From: Paenibacillus_I sp035510375
Lineage (GTDB): Bacteria > Bacillota > Bacilli > Paenibacillales > Paenibacillaceae
DNA length: 64,000 nucleotides
Reading direction: 5' to 3' (one strand)
NCBI RefSeq assembly: GCF_035510375.1
Contig: NZ_DATKHG010000030.1
Positions 24,429 through 33,489 of the stretch are shown here, piece by piece (position 1 is the stretch's first letter; the number at the start of each line of letters is the position of its first letter). Position numbers and translations under genes: made by a program. The notes under the pieces were generated by a model. It did not search any database, had not been told where the DNA came from, and saw nothing but the letters and a program-made list of their open reading frames with translations.

Positions 24429-24884
24429 ATGTTCAAGGACAATACGGGCAAGCGGGCAGCCGTTACCGACACGTTGATCGGACAAGGAACGGCCGCGGAG
24501 GGCAAGATCGAGTGTGACGCGGGTCTTCGTATCGAAGGGGAATACCGGGGAAAGATCCTCTGCAAGGGGGATGTCGTTATCGGCGAATGCGGCATCGCCC
24601 GGGCCGATATCGAGGCGCGCGACGTAACGGTAGCCGGCAAAGTATACGGCGACATCCAGACGAGCGGCCGGCTGACGGTCACTTCCTCGGGCGAGCTGCA
24701 CGGCAATGTTTCGGCGAAATCGCTCATCATGCAGGATGGCGCCGTGCTGAACGGGCAATGCCATATGGAAAAAGCGTCCGCTCTCCGCCCCGCGGGCGCG
24801 CGCGGCGCTTCCGACGACCCGTCTTCCGCCTCGGCAAGCGCCGGCGAGGAACAGACGGAAACGAAGGCGAAGCAAGCCGGTTGA
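24429..24884 (+). CDS. Bactofilin (polymer-forming cytoskeletal protein)
   Basis: 151 aa. Central beta-helix of repeated strands (about residues 15-115) with the typical TLIGQGTAAEGKI opening, GDVVIGE, VAGKVYGDIQTSGRL and LHGNVSAKSL. The disordered C-terminal tail is acidic and Ala/Ser rich. Bactofilins polymerise without nucleotide and localise cell-wall enzymes. Co-transcribed with the M23 peptidase. Confidence 0.93.
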   Translation: MFKDNTGKRAAVTDTLIGQGTAAEGKIECDAGLRIEGEYRGKILCKGDVVIGECGIARADIEARDVTVAGKVYGDIQTSGRLTVTSSGELHGNVSAKSLIMQDGAVLNGQCHMEKASALRPAGARGASDDPSSASASAGEEQTETKAKQAG

Positions 24885-24895
24885 GCCCGTACATA

Positions 24896-24934
24896 TACGT
24901 AAAAGCCCCCGTTCCATTCGGGGGCTTTTACGTA
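24896..24934. terminator. Bidirectional terminator between bactofilin and ptsI
   Basis: TACGTAAAAGCCCCC at 24896-24910 and its exact complement at 24920-24934 form a 15-bp stem with A and T runs on both sides. It serves both convergent operons. Confidence 0.9.
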
Positions 24935-24941
24935 TTGGAAT

Positions 24942-26684
24942 TTATGCGTTGGCCGCAAACGCGTCAAGCGCCTGGCGAACTTCCTCCGGCGTATCCATGT
25001 CGAGCACCCGCTCCACCAACGCTTCGCATGCGGATTTGTCCAAGCCGGCAACCTTCTGCTTGATCGAGGGAATCGCGGACGGCGACATGCTCCACTCATG
25101 CAGGCCGAAACCGATGAGCAGCGGAGCGGCCGCGGGGTCTCCCGCCATGCTGCCGCACATCCCCGTCCACTTGCCGTGCTTGACGGAGGCGTCGATGACG
25201 TTCTTAATCAAGCGCAGGACGGCCGGATGGAAGTAATCGTACAGGTAGGACACTTTTTCGTTCATCCGGTCGACGGCGACGGTATATTGGACCAGATCGT
25301 TCGTGCCGATGCTGAAAAAGTCGGCCTCGCGCGCAAACCGGTCGGCCAACAGCGCCGCGGACGGGATCTCGATCATAATGCCGACCTGCGTCCCTTCGCC
25401 TGCAGCCGCGCCTTCCGATACAAGCTGCGCTCTGACCTCTTCATACAGCGCTTTCGCCTCGCGCCACTCTCCCATGCCCGAGATCATCGGGAACATGATA
25501 TGGACCGGACCGTGCGCGCTTGCCCTGATGATGGCCCTAAGCTGCGTGACGAACAAGTCCTTCCTGTCGAGGCACAGCCGGACGGCCCGATAACCCAGGA
25601 ACGGATTGAGCTCGTGCGGCAAGCTTAAGTACGGCAGCTCCTTGTCTCCGCCGATATCAAGCGTCCGGATGACGACCGGCCGGCCTTCCATCGCGAGAAC
25701 GGCAGCCTTGTAGGCTTCGTACTGCGTATTTTCATCCGGCATTTCGCTCCGGCTCATATACAGAAATTCCGTGCGGTACAGGCCGACCCCTTCGGCGCCT
25801 TTGCCCGGCAGGCCTTGCGCTTCCTCCGGCGTGCCGATATTGGCCGCCACCTCGATCCGGAAGCCGTCCTTCGTGACCGCCGGCTTGCCCGCGTATTGCT
25901 GCAGCGCGCGGTTTTCCTCTTCTTCCTGCCGCTGTTGCCGCTCATACCGGTTGACCGTGGCGGGTTCCGGATACAAAATACAGGTGCCCGTCGAACCGTC
26001 AAGTATCAAGCGGTCCCCATGCCCGATTCGGTCCACGCTATTCCCAAGTCCGAGCACCGCTGCGATGCCGAGCGAATTGGCCAGAATGGCCGTGTGGGAC
26101 GTTTTGCCGCCGACGCGGGTAACGAAACCGAGCACGAACCGCTTGTCGAGCTGCACGGTATCCGACGGGGACAGATCGTCCGCCACGATAATGACCGGCT
26201 TGTCGATATCCTCCAGACGGCTGCCGTTATTGCCCGACAGGTGACGGAGCAGCCGGTTCCCGACGTCCCGCACGTCGGCCGCCCGCTCCTGCATATAGGC
26301 GTTCGCCATGCCTTCAAAAATACCGGCGACCTGCTTGACGGTGCGGTGCACCGCCGTTTCCGCGTTCCATCTGCCGTCGCGGATCAGCTTTTCCATCGGG
26401 GGGTAGAAAGCGGGATCGTTCAGGAAGCCGACCTGCCCCTTCAGAATGCCGGCCTTTTCTTCCCCGAGCGTTTCCGCCGCGCGCTCGATCAGGCCGTTCA
26501 GCTCTTCGACGCAGCTCGCTTTCGCCGTTTGAAGCCGATTCAGCTCGCTGTTCGGGTCATCGGTGCTCCGCTCCGCGCTTTCGTCGAACCGGAACGGTTT
26601 ATAGACGAACGCTTCCCCGATCCGGACGCCCTTGGATACGCCCAAGCCTTGCAGCGGAAGCTCCGCCATTGCCGTCTCTCCCAT
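24942..26684 (-). CDS. ptsI: Phosphoenolpyruvate-protein phosphotransferase (PTS enzyme I)
   Basis: 580 aa. Takes phosphate from PEP and passes it to HPr. The phosphorylated histidine is in GGKTSHTAILANS (near residue 190); the PEP-binding domain contains GVGLYRTEFLYM, MFPMIS, and the CGSMAGDP signature near the C-terminus. Standard length. ATG at 26684 follows AAGGAGG. Last gene of the fructose operon, 20 bp after the HPr gene. Confidence 0.95.
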   Translation of the reverse strand: MGETAMAELPLQGLGVSKGVRIGEAFVYKPFRFDESAERSTDDPNSELNRLQTAKASCVEELNGLIERAAETLGEEKAGILKGQVGFLNDPAFYPPMEKLIRDGRWNAETAVHRTVKQVAGIFEGMANAYMQERAADVRDVGNRLLRHLSGNNGSRLEDIDKPVIIVADDLSPSDTVQLDKRFVLGFVTRVGGKTSHTAILANSLGIAAVLGLGNSVDRIGHGDRLILDGSTGTCILYPEPATVNRYERQQRQEEEENRALQQYAGKPAVTKDGFRIEVAANIGTPEEAQGLPGKGAEGVGLYRTEFLYMSRSEMPDENTQYEAYKAAVLAMEGRPVVIRTLDIGGDKELPYLSLPHELNPFLGYRAVRLCLDRKDLFVTQLRAIIRASAHGPVHIMFPMISGMGEWREAKALYEEVRAQLVSEGAAAGEGTQVGIMIEIPSAALLADRFAREADFFSIGTNDLVQYTVAVDRMNEKVSYLYDYFHPAVLRLIKNVIDASVKHGKWTGMCGSMAGDPAAAPLLIGFGLHEWSMSPSAIPSIKQKVAGLDKSACEALVERVLDMDTPEEVRQALDAFAANA

Positions 26685-26704
26685 CTTGCTTCGCCTCCTT
26701 CGTC

Positions 26705-26977
26705 TCAGGCTTCGCCGAAGCCGCTCTCAACCAGCGCCGACAGCTCCTCAATCGCCTGATCCTCATCCGGACCGTCCGCGGAGAGCGTGACAACCGACCC
26801 TTTTTCCAGACCGAGCGTCATCAGGTTCAGGATGCTTTTGCCGTCGGCCACATTGTCCGTTCCCTCTGGCTGAAGCGTAATCTTCGATTCGAAACGGCCC
26901 GCCTTCTCGGTAAAAAGCTGCGCCGGCCGGATATGGAAGCCCGCGTCGTTGCGTATCGTCACTTGAATGCTTTTCAT
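26705..26977 (-). CDS. HPr family phosphocarrier protein
   Basis: 90 aa. His15 in GFHIRPAQ is the phosphate-accepting residue; Ser48 in DGKSILNLM corresponds to the HprK-regulated serine. The sequence departs from typical Bacillus HPr (GIHARPA becomes GFHIRPA, two extra residues before the Ser), so it may be a fructose-specific HPr rather than the general one. ATG at 26977 has a GGAAGGAG site; the earlier frame start lacks one. Lies between EIIA and EI genes. Confidence 0.92.
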   Translation of the reverse strand: MKSIQVTIRNDAGFHIRPAQLFTEKAGRFESKITLQPEGTDNVADGKSILNLMTLGLEKGSVVTLSADGPDEDQAIEELSALVESGFGEA

Positions 26978-27007
26978 CTTGGTAGCTCCTTCCTTGTTCA
27001 CCCCGGA

Positions 27008-27460
27008 TCAGATCGATCCCAACAGGTCCTTCAGTTCATCCGCGCTCGAAACCTCCATCAAGCGGTTGCGGAACGTCTCGTCGATCAGCTTGCGCGAAAT
27101 GGCGATCAGGATTTGCAGATGCTCGTTGCTCGCCGCCGCTTCCGGCACCGCGATCAGCAGCACCACCTTGACCGGCTCGCCGTCGAGCGACTGCCACTCG
27201 AGCGGCTGCGACAGCTTGGCGAACGCAAGTCCGGCCTTCGTCACGCCCGGCGATTTGCCGTGCGGAATGGCGACGCCGAAGCCGATGCCCGTCGAGCCGT
27301 TCGACTCGCGCGTCAGGACGGCGTCGGTGTAAGCCGCTTTGTCGGACAGGCAGCCCGCTTCCTCCAGCCCGTCCGCCAAAGCCTTGATAGCAGCGGTCTT
27401 GTCGGCTGCGGACAGCGGGATTTTGATCGATTTTTCGTCAAGCAAGGCAGTAATATTCAT
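27008..27460 (-). CDS. PTS fructose-type EIIA component
   Basis: 150 aa. The phospho-accepting histidine is His67 in FGVAIPHGKS, the signature of the fructose/mannitol EIIA family. Passes phosphate from HPr to the EIIB domain encoded upstream. ATG at 27460 has GGAGG eight bases upstream. Confidence 0.93.
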   Translation of the reverse strand: MNITALLDEKSIKIPLSAADKTAAIKALADGLEEAGCLSDKAAYTDAVLTRESNGSTGIGFGVAIPHGKSPGVTKAGLAFAKLSQPLEWQSLDGEPVKVVLLIAVPEAAASNEHLQILIAISRKLIDETFRNRLMEVSSADELKDLLGSI

Positions 27461-27498
27461 TAGGGTTTCCTCCTGTTCGGTCATGCATGATACATGGA

Positions 27499-28878
27499 TT
27501 AATCGGCTAGCGGCAATCTTTTCTTCAGAACCATCAGCATAAGCGCCGTTACAATGGTGCCGATCAGAATGGCCAGGGCGTACATGCCCACTTGGCCGAC
27601 GGCGTTCGGAATCAAAAGGACGAACGCGCCGCCGTGAGGTGCCCGAAGCGTTGCGTCAAACAGCATGGATAAGGCGCCCGTTACAGCCGAACCTGCCATG
27701 ATGGACGGAATAACCCGGAAAGGATCGCCCGCCGCGAACGGAATGGCTCCTTCCGTGATGAACGACAAACCGAGCACGGACGCCGCTTTGCCAGCATTTC
27801 TTTCTTCTTTCGTAAACCTTTTCGGTCCGATCAGGGTAGCCAGCCAAAGACCGAGCGGAGGCGTCATACCGGCAGCCATAACCGCCGCCATCGGACCGTA
27901 TACTTCGTTGGCGACCAAGCCTACTGCAAATGTGTAAGCAGCTTTGTTCACGGGTCCGCCCATATCGAACGCCATCATCGCGCCAAGCAGCAGGCCAAGC
28001 AATACCGCGTTGGCGGAACCGATGGATGTCAGCCAGTTCGTCAACCCGTCCATAATGGCTTTAACCGGTTCGCCGACGACATAAATCATCAGCAAGCCGA
28101 CAACCGCGGAAGCGAGCAGCGGAATAAGAAGAATAGGCTTCAAGCCCTCAAGGTTTCTCGGCATTTTGATGTAATCCCGCAGCCATCTCGCCGCATAACC
28201 CGCGATGAAACCGGAGATGATGCCGCCGATAAAGCCGGCGCCCGTCTGGGAAGCGAGCATGCCGCCGATCAAACCGGGCGCAAGACCGGGCTTCTCGGCG
28301 ATCGAGAACGCGATGAAGCCGGACAGTATCGGCACCATCAGGGCGAAAGCGGCCCCGCCTCCGATGCTCATCAGAGCGGCGGCCAGCGTACCCTCTTCTT
28401 CGAACGCCTTGATGCCGAATACGAACGACAGCGCGATGAGAAGACCGCCGGCGACGACCAGAGGAAGCATGTGCGACACGCCTGTCATCAAATGCTTGTA
28501 AGGACCCGAGCGCGCCGCGCTGCGGTTAGCTTTGCTCTGCTCCACTTGTTTCATGTATGCATCCGCGGAAGCGGGTTCCAGCGCAAGCGCTTGCTCGAGC
28601 AGGCCGTTCGGATTTTTGATCGCTTGCGCGACCGGCACCTTCACGACCGGCTTTCCTTCGAATCGTCCTTCCAGCACATCCGTATCCGCGGCTACGATGA
28701 TCGCATGCGCTTCGGCAATCTCCGCGTCGGTGAATTCATTCTCTACCCCGACCGCGCCGCGCGTTTCCACCTTGATCGGGATGTCTTTGTCTTTCGCCGC
28801 TTTCAGGAGCGACTCCGCAGCCATGTACGTATGGGCCACGCCGGTCGGGCAAGCGGTTACCGCAAGAATCTTCTTCAT
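27499..28878 (-). CDS. fruA: PTS fructose transporter EIIBC
   Basis: 459 aa. N-terminal EIIB domain with active Cys10 in VTACPTGVAHTYM (residues 1-105), a linker to about residue 130, then the membrane EIIC domain of nine to ten helices with GGPVNKAAY and FITEGAIPFAA. Takes up fructose as fructose-1-phosphate, the substrate of FruK encoded next to it. The EIIA domain is a separate gene. ATG at 28878 follows AAGGAGG. Confidence 0.94.
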   Translation of the reverse strand: MKKILAVTACPTGVAHTYMAAESLLKAAKDKDIPIKVETRGAVGVENEFTDAEIAEAHAIIVAADTDVLEGRFEGKPVVKVPVAQAIKNPNGLLEQALALEPASADAYMKQVEQSKANRSAARSGPYKHLMTGVSHMLPLVVAGGLLIALSFVFGIKAFEEEGTLAAALMSIGGGAAFALMVPILSGFIAFSIAEKPGLAPGLIGGMLASQTGAGFIGGIISGFIAGYAARWLRDYIKMPRNLEGLKPILLIPLLASAVVGLLMIYVVGEPVKAIMDGLTNWLTSIGSANAVLLGLLLGAMMAFDMGGPVNKAAYTFAVGLVANEVYGPMAAVMAAGMTPPLGLWLATLIGPKRFTKEERNAGKAASVLGLSFITEGAIPFAAGDPFRVIPSIMAGSAVTGALSMLFDATLRAPHGGAFVLLIPNAVGQVGMYALAILIGTIVTALMLMVLKKRLPLAD

Positions 28879-28892
28879 GGACTTTTTCCTCC

Positions 28893-29855
28893 TTATAGAC
28901 GGTTTAAGGCCGGCTCTGTAATGGTGACCGCGTTCAACATCGCTCTTACTTCTTCCAATCCGCATACCTCGGTTCCCGGCTTGGAAGCCGTCACCGTTCC
29001 CGCCGCCGAGGACCAGCGGGCTGTTTCCTCCAAGGTCTTGCCGTGCAGCATACCGTACACGATTGCGGCAACCATCGAATCGCCCGCGCCGACCGTGCTG
29101 AGCGGCGTAATCGGAGCCGGATAGGCGCGAAACGCTTCTTCCGCGCTCACGACCAGCGAGCCTTTGCCGCCCATGGATACCGCTACCAGCTTGATCCCTT
29201 TGGCGATCAGGCTCCGCGCTGCCCGGACAATCGCCTCGTCGCTGTCAAGCGTCCGGCCGAGCAACGCTTCCAGCTCATGAATGTTCGGCTTGACGGCGTA
29301 GGGCGCAGCCTCGATGCCGATTCGGAACGCCTCGCCGTCCGCGTCCAGCACCGCCCGCACACCGTGCTCGTTCGCGATTGCGATTAATGTCCGGTAAAAA
29401 TCCGGCGGCGCGCCCTGGGGCAGACTGCCGGCCAGCACGACGGCGGAGGCGGAAGCGGCCTCTTCGCGGAAGCGGGCGCAGAACCGGTCAAGCAACGCGC
29501 CGTCCACCGTAAAGCCTTTTTCATTGAGCTCGGTCGTCTGTTGGGTGGACCGGTCGACGACCTTCAGATTGGTCCTCGTCTCGCCGTCCGTTTGCACGAA
29601 CCCGTTCCGGATGCCGAGCGATTTCAGCTTTTCGGCGATGATGCCGCCTTGATGACCTGCCAGAATGCCGCAGGCCGTCACCTCCGTCTCGAATCGTTTA
29701 AGCACCTTGGCGACGTTGATGCCTTTGCCGCCCGCATCGGTACGCATCTCTTGAATCCGGTTCAACCCGCCGTACTCGAACTGTTCGATCGTGACGGTTT
29801 TGTCGAGCGCCGGGTTAAGCGTAACCGTAATGACTGGCGATGCTGAATCCGTCAT
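28893..29855 (-). CDS. fruK: 1-phosphofructokinase
   Basis: 320 aa PfkB-family kinase converting fructose-1-phosphate to fructose-1,6-bisphosphate. TLNPALDKT at the start, DAGGKGINVAKVL (PfkB signature 1) and STVGAGDSMVAAIVYG (signature 2 with catalytic Asp) are present. The start overlaps the fruR stop by four bases (ATGA). Confidence 0.95.
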   Translation of the reverse strand: MTDSASPVITVTLNPALDKTVTIEQFEYGGLNRIQEMRTDAGGKGINVAKVLKRFETEVTACGILAGHQGGIIAEKLKSLGIRNGFVQTDGETRTNLKVVDRSTQQTTELNEKGFTVDGALLDRFCARFREEAASASAVVLAGSLPQGAPPDFYRTLIAIANEHGVRAVLDADGEAFRIGIEAAPYAVKPNIHELEALLGRTLDSDEAIVRAARSLIAKGIKLVAVSMGGKGSLVVSAEEAFRAYPAPITPLSTVGAGDSMVAAIVYGMLHGKTLEETARWSSAAGTVTASKPGTEVCGLEEVRAMLNAVTITEPALNRL

Positions 29856-30637
29856 GCTTCATCACTTCCCGCTCTAGTTAGTGTGACGTCGATCCCCGCT
29901 TCCTCCAGCTGCCGGGCGGCGCCGGACGACAAGCCGTCGTCGACGATGACTTGGTCGATTTCCGACAGATCGGCTACCTTCGCGAACGAGACGGTGCCGA
30001 ACTTGCTGTGATCGGCCAAGAGCGTGACATGGGCGGCGGACAAGATCATCTGCTTCTTGACGGCGGCCTCCACCATGTTCGGTGTGGTCAGGCCCGCGTT
30101 GATGTCCAGGCCGTTGGTGGCCATGAACGCTTTGTTGACGCGTATGGCGGCAATCGCCTTTTCCGCCAGCGGACCGACCATAGCCAACGTCTCTTGCCTT
30201 AGTATGCCCCCGGTCAGAATTAACTCGATTTCCTTGCGGCCCGCCAGTTCCTCCGCCGCCATCAACGAGTTCGTGACGACCGTCAGTCGGCTGAAGCCCT
30301 TCAGCAGCTTGGCCACATAGAAAGTGGTCGTTCCCGAATCGAGCAGCAGGCTGTCTCCGTCCCTAACGGTCGCAACTGCCGCTTTGGCGACGGCCTCCTT
30401 CTGGGCGCGGTACCGGTCTTCCTTCTCGGAGAAAGGCGGTTCCGCGTTATCGTCCCGAAACGCTACCGCTCCGCCGTGCGTCCGCCGCAGCTCGCCCGCT
30501 TCCTCCAGCCCTTTCAAATCTCTTCTGACGGTCGATTCCGACACGCCGAAGCTCTGGGCCAGCTCTTGAACGGAAGCACGTTTATGCGTTTGGATATAGT
30601 CGACAATTTTCTGCTTGCGCTCTTCTTCGAACAGCAT
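29852..30637 (-). CDS. fruR: DeoR family regulator of the fructose operon
   Basis: 261 aa. N-terminal winged helix (residues 1-58: RKQKIVDYIQTHKRASVQEL, SESTVRRDLKGLEEAGELRR, the DeoR signature) and a DeoRC sensor domain that binds a sugar phosphate. In related systems FruR represses and fructose-1-phosphate relieves repression. ATG at 30637 has AAAGGTGG six bases upstream; the longer frame begins in the operator region. First gene of the six-gene operon. Confidence 0.92.
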   Translation of the reverse strand: MLFEEERKQKIVDYIQTHKRASVQELAQSFGVSESTVRRDLKGLEEAGELRRTHGGAVAFRDDNAEPPFSEKEDRYRAQKEAVAKAAVATVRDGDSLLLDSGTTTFYVAKLLKGFSRLTVVTNSLMAAEELAGRKEIELILTGGILRQETLAMVGPLAEKAIAAIRVNKAFMATNGLDINAGLTTPNMVEAAVKKQMILSAAHVTLLADHSKFGTVSFAKVADLSEIDQVIVDDGLSSGAARQLEEAGIDVTLTRAGSDEA

Positions 30638-30652
30638 ATCCGGCCACCTTTC

Positions 30653-30666
30653 AGTAAACGCTTTCC
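30653..30666 (-). promoter_or_regulatory. cre site (CcpA) before fruR
   Basis: Minus strand GGAAAGCGTTTACT matches TGWAARCGYTWNCW at 13 of 14 positions. It lies between the promoter and the ribosome binding site, where CcpA binding would block elongation under glucose. Confidence 0.65.
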
Positions 30667-30740
30667 ATCTCCCGCTCATATTTGATTGATAACTGTTCAA
30701 TAACCGTGGGATGCGCCCAACTTTTTTGCTCGTTTGTGAT

Positions 30741-30776
30741 TATATATGATTGTTTATAAACTGTAAAGCGTTTTAC
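30741..30776 (-). promoter_or_regulatory. Fructose operon promoter with operator and second cre-like palindrome
   Basis: Minus strand: TTTACA (about 30767-30762), 17 bases, TATAAT (30744-30739 region). The spacer contains the palindrome GTTTATAAAC, a candidate FruR operator. GTAAAACGCTTTAC at 30776-30763 overlaps the -35 and resembles a cre site. This layout gives repression by FruR and CcpA. Confidence 0.6.
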
Positions 30777-31146
30777 GCACAACCTATGAGCTTATATGCG
30801 CACAAATAAGCATGCAATATCGGTTTTCAGCTGAAACGCGGAATCCGCCGCGGCCGGGCGACCGCGTCTCTGCCGGATATCTTTCGACGTCCCGCCGCTC
30901 GATGGTGCGCCGGGACACTTGCAGCTGCCCGCGAGCCATCCGCCCACCCCTCTAAGGTGCGCGCCGGTAGATGGCGGGGAGGGGTCGCGCCGTTAGCGGC
31001 ATGCCGTTCCGCTTTCCGTACGAAAATGGGTGAGGGGGCTTGGCCCCTCTCTCGTCCGCCCCGCCCGGACTCGCATAGTGAGACAATGCGAGCTTCTGGA
31101 CACGCCGCCACGCAAAAAGGCGGCTTTCGCCGCCTGCCGCCTTTCG
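30777..31146. other. Intergenic region, no gene
   Basis: GC-rich sequence with two strong hairpins: CACCCCTC/GAGGGGT-type arms around 30945-30985 and GAGGGG/CCCCTC around 31031-31052. The open frames here (both strands) lack ribosome binding sites and protein-like composition. I see no function. Confidence 0.4.
31114..31134 (-). terminator. Terminator after the 118-aa gene
   Basis: Minus strand GGCGGC-GAAA-GCCGCC followed by TTTTT, an ideal intrinsic terminator. Confidence 0.85.
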
Positions 31147-31503
31147 CTATTCTTCTTCCGCTTTGTTTAATCCTGCATCCGCCCGTGGATCCGCCTCCGC
31201 TGCCGCCCCGTGGGCCGGACCCGCCGCGCCGCCGCGCCGCCCGGCCGACGCGTACTTGTCGTAACGCCCGTCCAACTCCTTGGCTATGGAACGGTACAGC
31301 TTCGTTTCCTCCACAATCGGATCGCTGGCCGTCTGAATCCGGATCTCGTATTTCGGCGACAGCCGCGCCCTGACGATCCGTTCCTTGTCCCCGGCCTCCA
31401 AAGGCCCGTCCGTCAACCGGTCCGCCAATTCCTTCTCCAATTCATCCGCCGGTTTGCGGCGATCGCCATCGTCATTGCCGCCGTTTAGGTCCACGCGACT
31501 CAC
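31147..31503 (-). CDS. Hypothetical protein, 118 aa
   Basis: Charged soluble protein; residues 20-85 look folded and helical (ELEKELADRLTDGPL, then YEIRIQTASDPIVEE and LYRSIAKELDGRYDKY), and the C-terminal 30 residues are an Ala/Gly/Arg-rich tail. No family recognised. Has its own terminator. The TATRR-like composition of the tail reflects GC-rich sequence. Confidence 0.65.
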   Translation of the reverse strand: MSRVDLNGGNDDGDRRKPADELEKELADRLTDGPLEAGDKERIVRARLSPKYEIRIQTASDPIVEETKLYRSIAKELDGRYDKYASAGRRGGAAGPAHGAAAEADPRADAGLNKAEEE

Positions 31504-31571
31504 TTCCTTCCCGTCGTCTCACGTTCCGGTTGTAGTATCCGAGTGTCCGATCCACGTTATGCGTTCACATG

Positions 31572-32465
31572 TCATTCGCCGTGCTTGAACGGCGTCCCCG
31601 TTCCCGGCTCTCCCTCCGACTCCGCGCTTTGAAGCACCTGCAGCAGCTCGTCGTGAATATGGCCGTTGGTCGCCACGACATTGCGCACGCCGAGATGATA
31701 CGGCTCCCCCTTCATATCCGTGACGCGGCCGCCCGATTCCTGGATGAGCAAATACCCGGCCGCCATATCCCACGCATTCAGCCCGACTTCCCAGAACGCG
31801 CTGAGGCGCCCCGCCGCGACATAGGCCAGGTGCAGCGCCGCCGAGCCGTTCGACCGCACATTCCGCACCTTCGGCACGACTGCCAGCAGCTGGCGCATGT
31901 TGAGCGGCAGCGCGGCGCCGCCATACGGCGGAAAGCCGGTGGCGACGAGGCTTTCGCGCAGAACGGCATCCGGCGAAACCCGCATCCGTTTGCCGTGTAC
32001 ATACGCGCCTTTGCCCTTCTCCGCGATGAACAGCTCGTCACGCGAGGGGTCGTAGACGACGCCGAGAATGACTTCGCCTTTGCAGGCCAACGCGATCGAG
32101 ACGCAGAAAAACGGAAAACCGTGCACGAAATTGGTCGTGCCGTCGATCGGATCGACAATCCATAAATATTCCGCATCCATCACGTCCCGCAGCGCCGCCG
32201 ACGACGCTTCCGGCCCCGGCTCCACGCCTTCCTCGCCGAGGAAGGAATGATCCGGGAAATGGGTCATGATCAAATTCCGGATCATGGTTTCGGCGCCTTT
32301 ATCGACCTCAGTTACAAGATCGCCGGGCGAGCTTTTTATGTTCAGGCTCGTAAAGCCCCCTAATTTCGTCTTGATCCACTCGCCCGCTTTGGACGCGCTG
32401 TTGATCGCCACCGCGGCGAAGCTTTTCCGGCCGACGATCGGCTCGATTCTTGAATCGCTCACCAT
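31572..32465 (-). CDS. Inositol monophosphatase family protein
   Basis: 297 aa Mg-dependent phosphatase. Metal site motifs: FLGEEG (Glu), WIVDPIDGTTNFVHG (DPIDGT signature, near residue 107) and WDMAAGYLLIQESGG (second signature). Family members hydrolyse inositol-1-phosphate or related sugar phosphates. ATG at 32465 is ten bases from GGAAAG; an in-frame GTG six bases earlier is too close to it. Confidence 0.93.
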   Translation of the reverse strand: MVSDSRIEPIVGRKSFAAVAINSASKAGEWIKTKLGGFTSLNIKSSPGDLVTEVDKGAETMIRNLIMTHFPDHSFLGEEGVEPGPEASSAALRDVMDAEYLWIVDPIDGTTNFVHGFPFFCVSIALACKGEVILGVVYDPSRDELFIAEKGKGAYVHGKRMRVSPDAVLRESLVATGFPPYGGAALPLNMRQLLAVVPKVRNVRSNGSAALHLAYVAAGRLSAFWEVGLNAWDMAAGYLLIQESGGRVTDMKGEPYHLGVRNVVATNGHIHDELLQVLQSAESEGEPGTGTPFKHGE

Positions 32466-32567
32466 TATCACACTACTTTCCTTTCGCGATATCCAAGCCC
32501 TTCCAATCCTTGCTAATATACGCTTCCGTCAGGAGGAAAGTTTCGCTTTTTGCCTACCCGCCCGCGC

Positions 32568-33389
32568 CTAAATGTCTGCCAAGCCCTCGACAACCAGACG
32601 CGCCGCCAACAGGATGAGCGTCACACGCAGCAGCCAGAGCAGCGCCTTGCCGGACATTCGGCCCGCGATCGCGGCGCCGACTGTGCCGCCGATCCAGGCT
32701 CCCGGCGCAAGCGCCAGCACGAGCAGCCAGTCCGTTTCGCCCATCGCGGCGTGAACCCCGGTGCCGAGTATCGACGACAGGAAAATGACGAACATCGAGG
32801 TCGCCGTCGCCACATGGGGCGGGAAGCGGAACAGCAGCACCATAACCGGAACGAAAAGCGAGCCGCCGCCGATGCCGAACAGCCCCGAGACGAGCCCGAC
32901 CGCAAAACCGATCAACAGCCCCGGCAGCATCGAAAAGCCGTACTCATGCTCCACGCCCTGCGCGTCGACAAACGTTCGGCTGATCGGCCACCTGCGCGCA
33001 GAAGGGCGCATATAATCCCGGGCGACAAGCAGCCCCGCCATCAGCAGCATGAAGCCGCCGAACACCAGCGAGAAAATGCCGCCCTGGAACTTGCTCGTGA
33101 GCGCCGATCCGGCCATCGCGGCCGGCCCGCTTGTCATGAAGAGCAGCCAGCCGATTCTGAAATCGACCCGCTTCCGCTTCATGTACGACAAGGTGGACGA
33201 GAGCGCCGTGACGATCAATACCGCAAGCGAGGTGCCCACGGCCGTCGCAGGATCGATCGCACCGCCGGTAAGCTCGGGCCCGAGCAAGATGAGCATGGGC
33301 ACAATAATGATACCGCCGCCAAGCCCCACCATGCTGCCGAACACCGCGGCGATCAAGCCGAGCGCCGCAAGTCCGATGATTTCCCACAT
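32568..33389 (-). CDS. Sulfite exporter TauE/SafE family permease
   Basis: 273 aa with about eight membrane helices. The two inverted repeats each carry the family motif: FGSMVGLGGGIIIVPMLI (about residue 17) and SGLFGIGGGSLFVPVMV (about 168). TauE/SafE proteins move organic sulfonates, sulfite or similar anions; the substrate cannot be told here. Single gene. Confidence 0.92.
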   Translation of the reverse strand: MWEIIGLAALGLIAAVFGSMVGLGGGIIIVPMLILLGPELTGGAIDPATAVGTSLAVLIVTALSSTLSYMKRKRVDFRIGWLLFMTSGPAAMAGSALTSKFQGGIFSLVFGGFMLLMAGLLVARDYMRPSARRWPISRTFVDAQGVEHEYGFSMLPGLLIGFAVGLVSGLFGIGGGSLFVPVMVLLFRFPPHVATATSMFVIFLSSILGTGVHAAMGETDWLLVLALAPGAWIGGTVGAAIAGRMSGKALLWLLRVTLILLAARLVVEGLADI

Positions 33390-33443
33390 GCTGCAATGCC
33401 TTCCTTCCGGCCGCCACTTCCGTTAGCATGACCTCATGTTGTG

Positions 33444-33473
33444 AAAAACACCGCCTGGTTCCCCGGGCGGTGT
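33444..33473 (-). terminator. Terminator of fabI
   Basis: Minus strand ACACCGCCC pairs with GGCGGTGT and is followed by TTTTTC. Confidence 0.85.
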
Positions 33474-33489
33474 GCGAACGATCGCGGCT

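Noticed and set aside
30827..31111. 94-aa minus-strand frame before the 118-aa gene
   Set aside because: No start signal, passes through hairpins, composition not protein-like.
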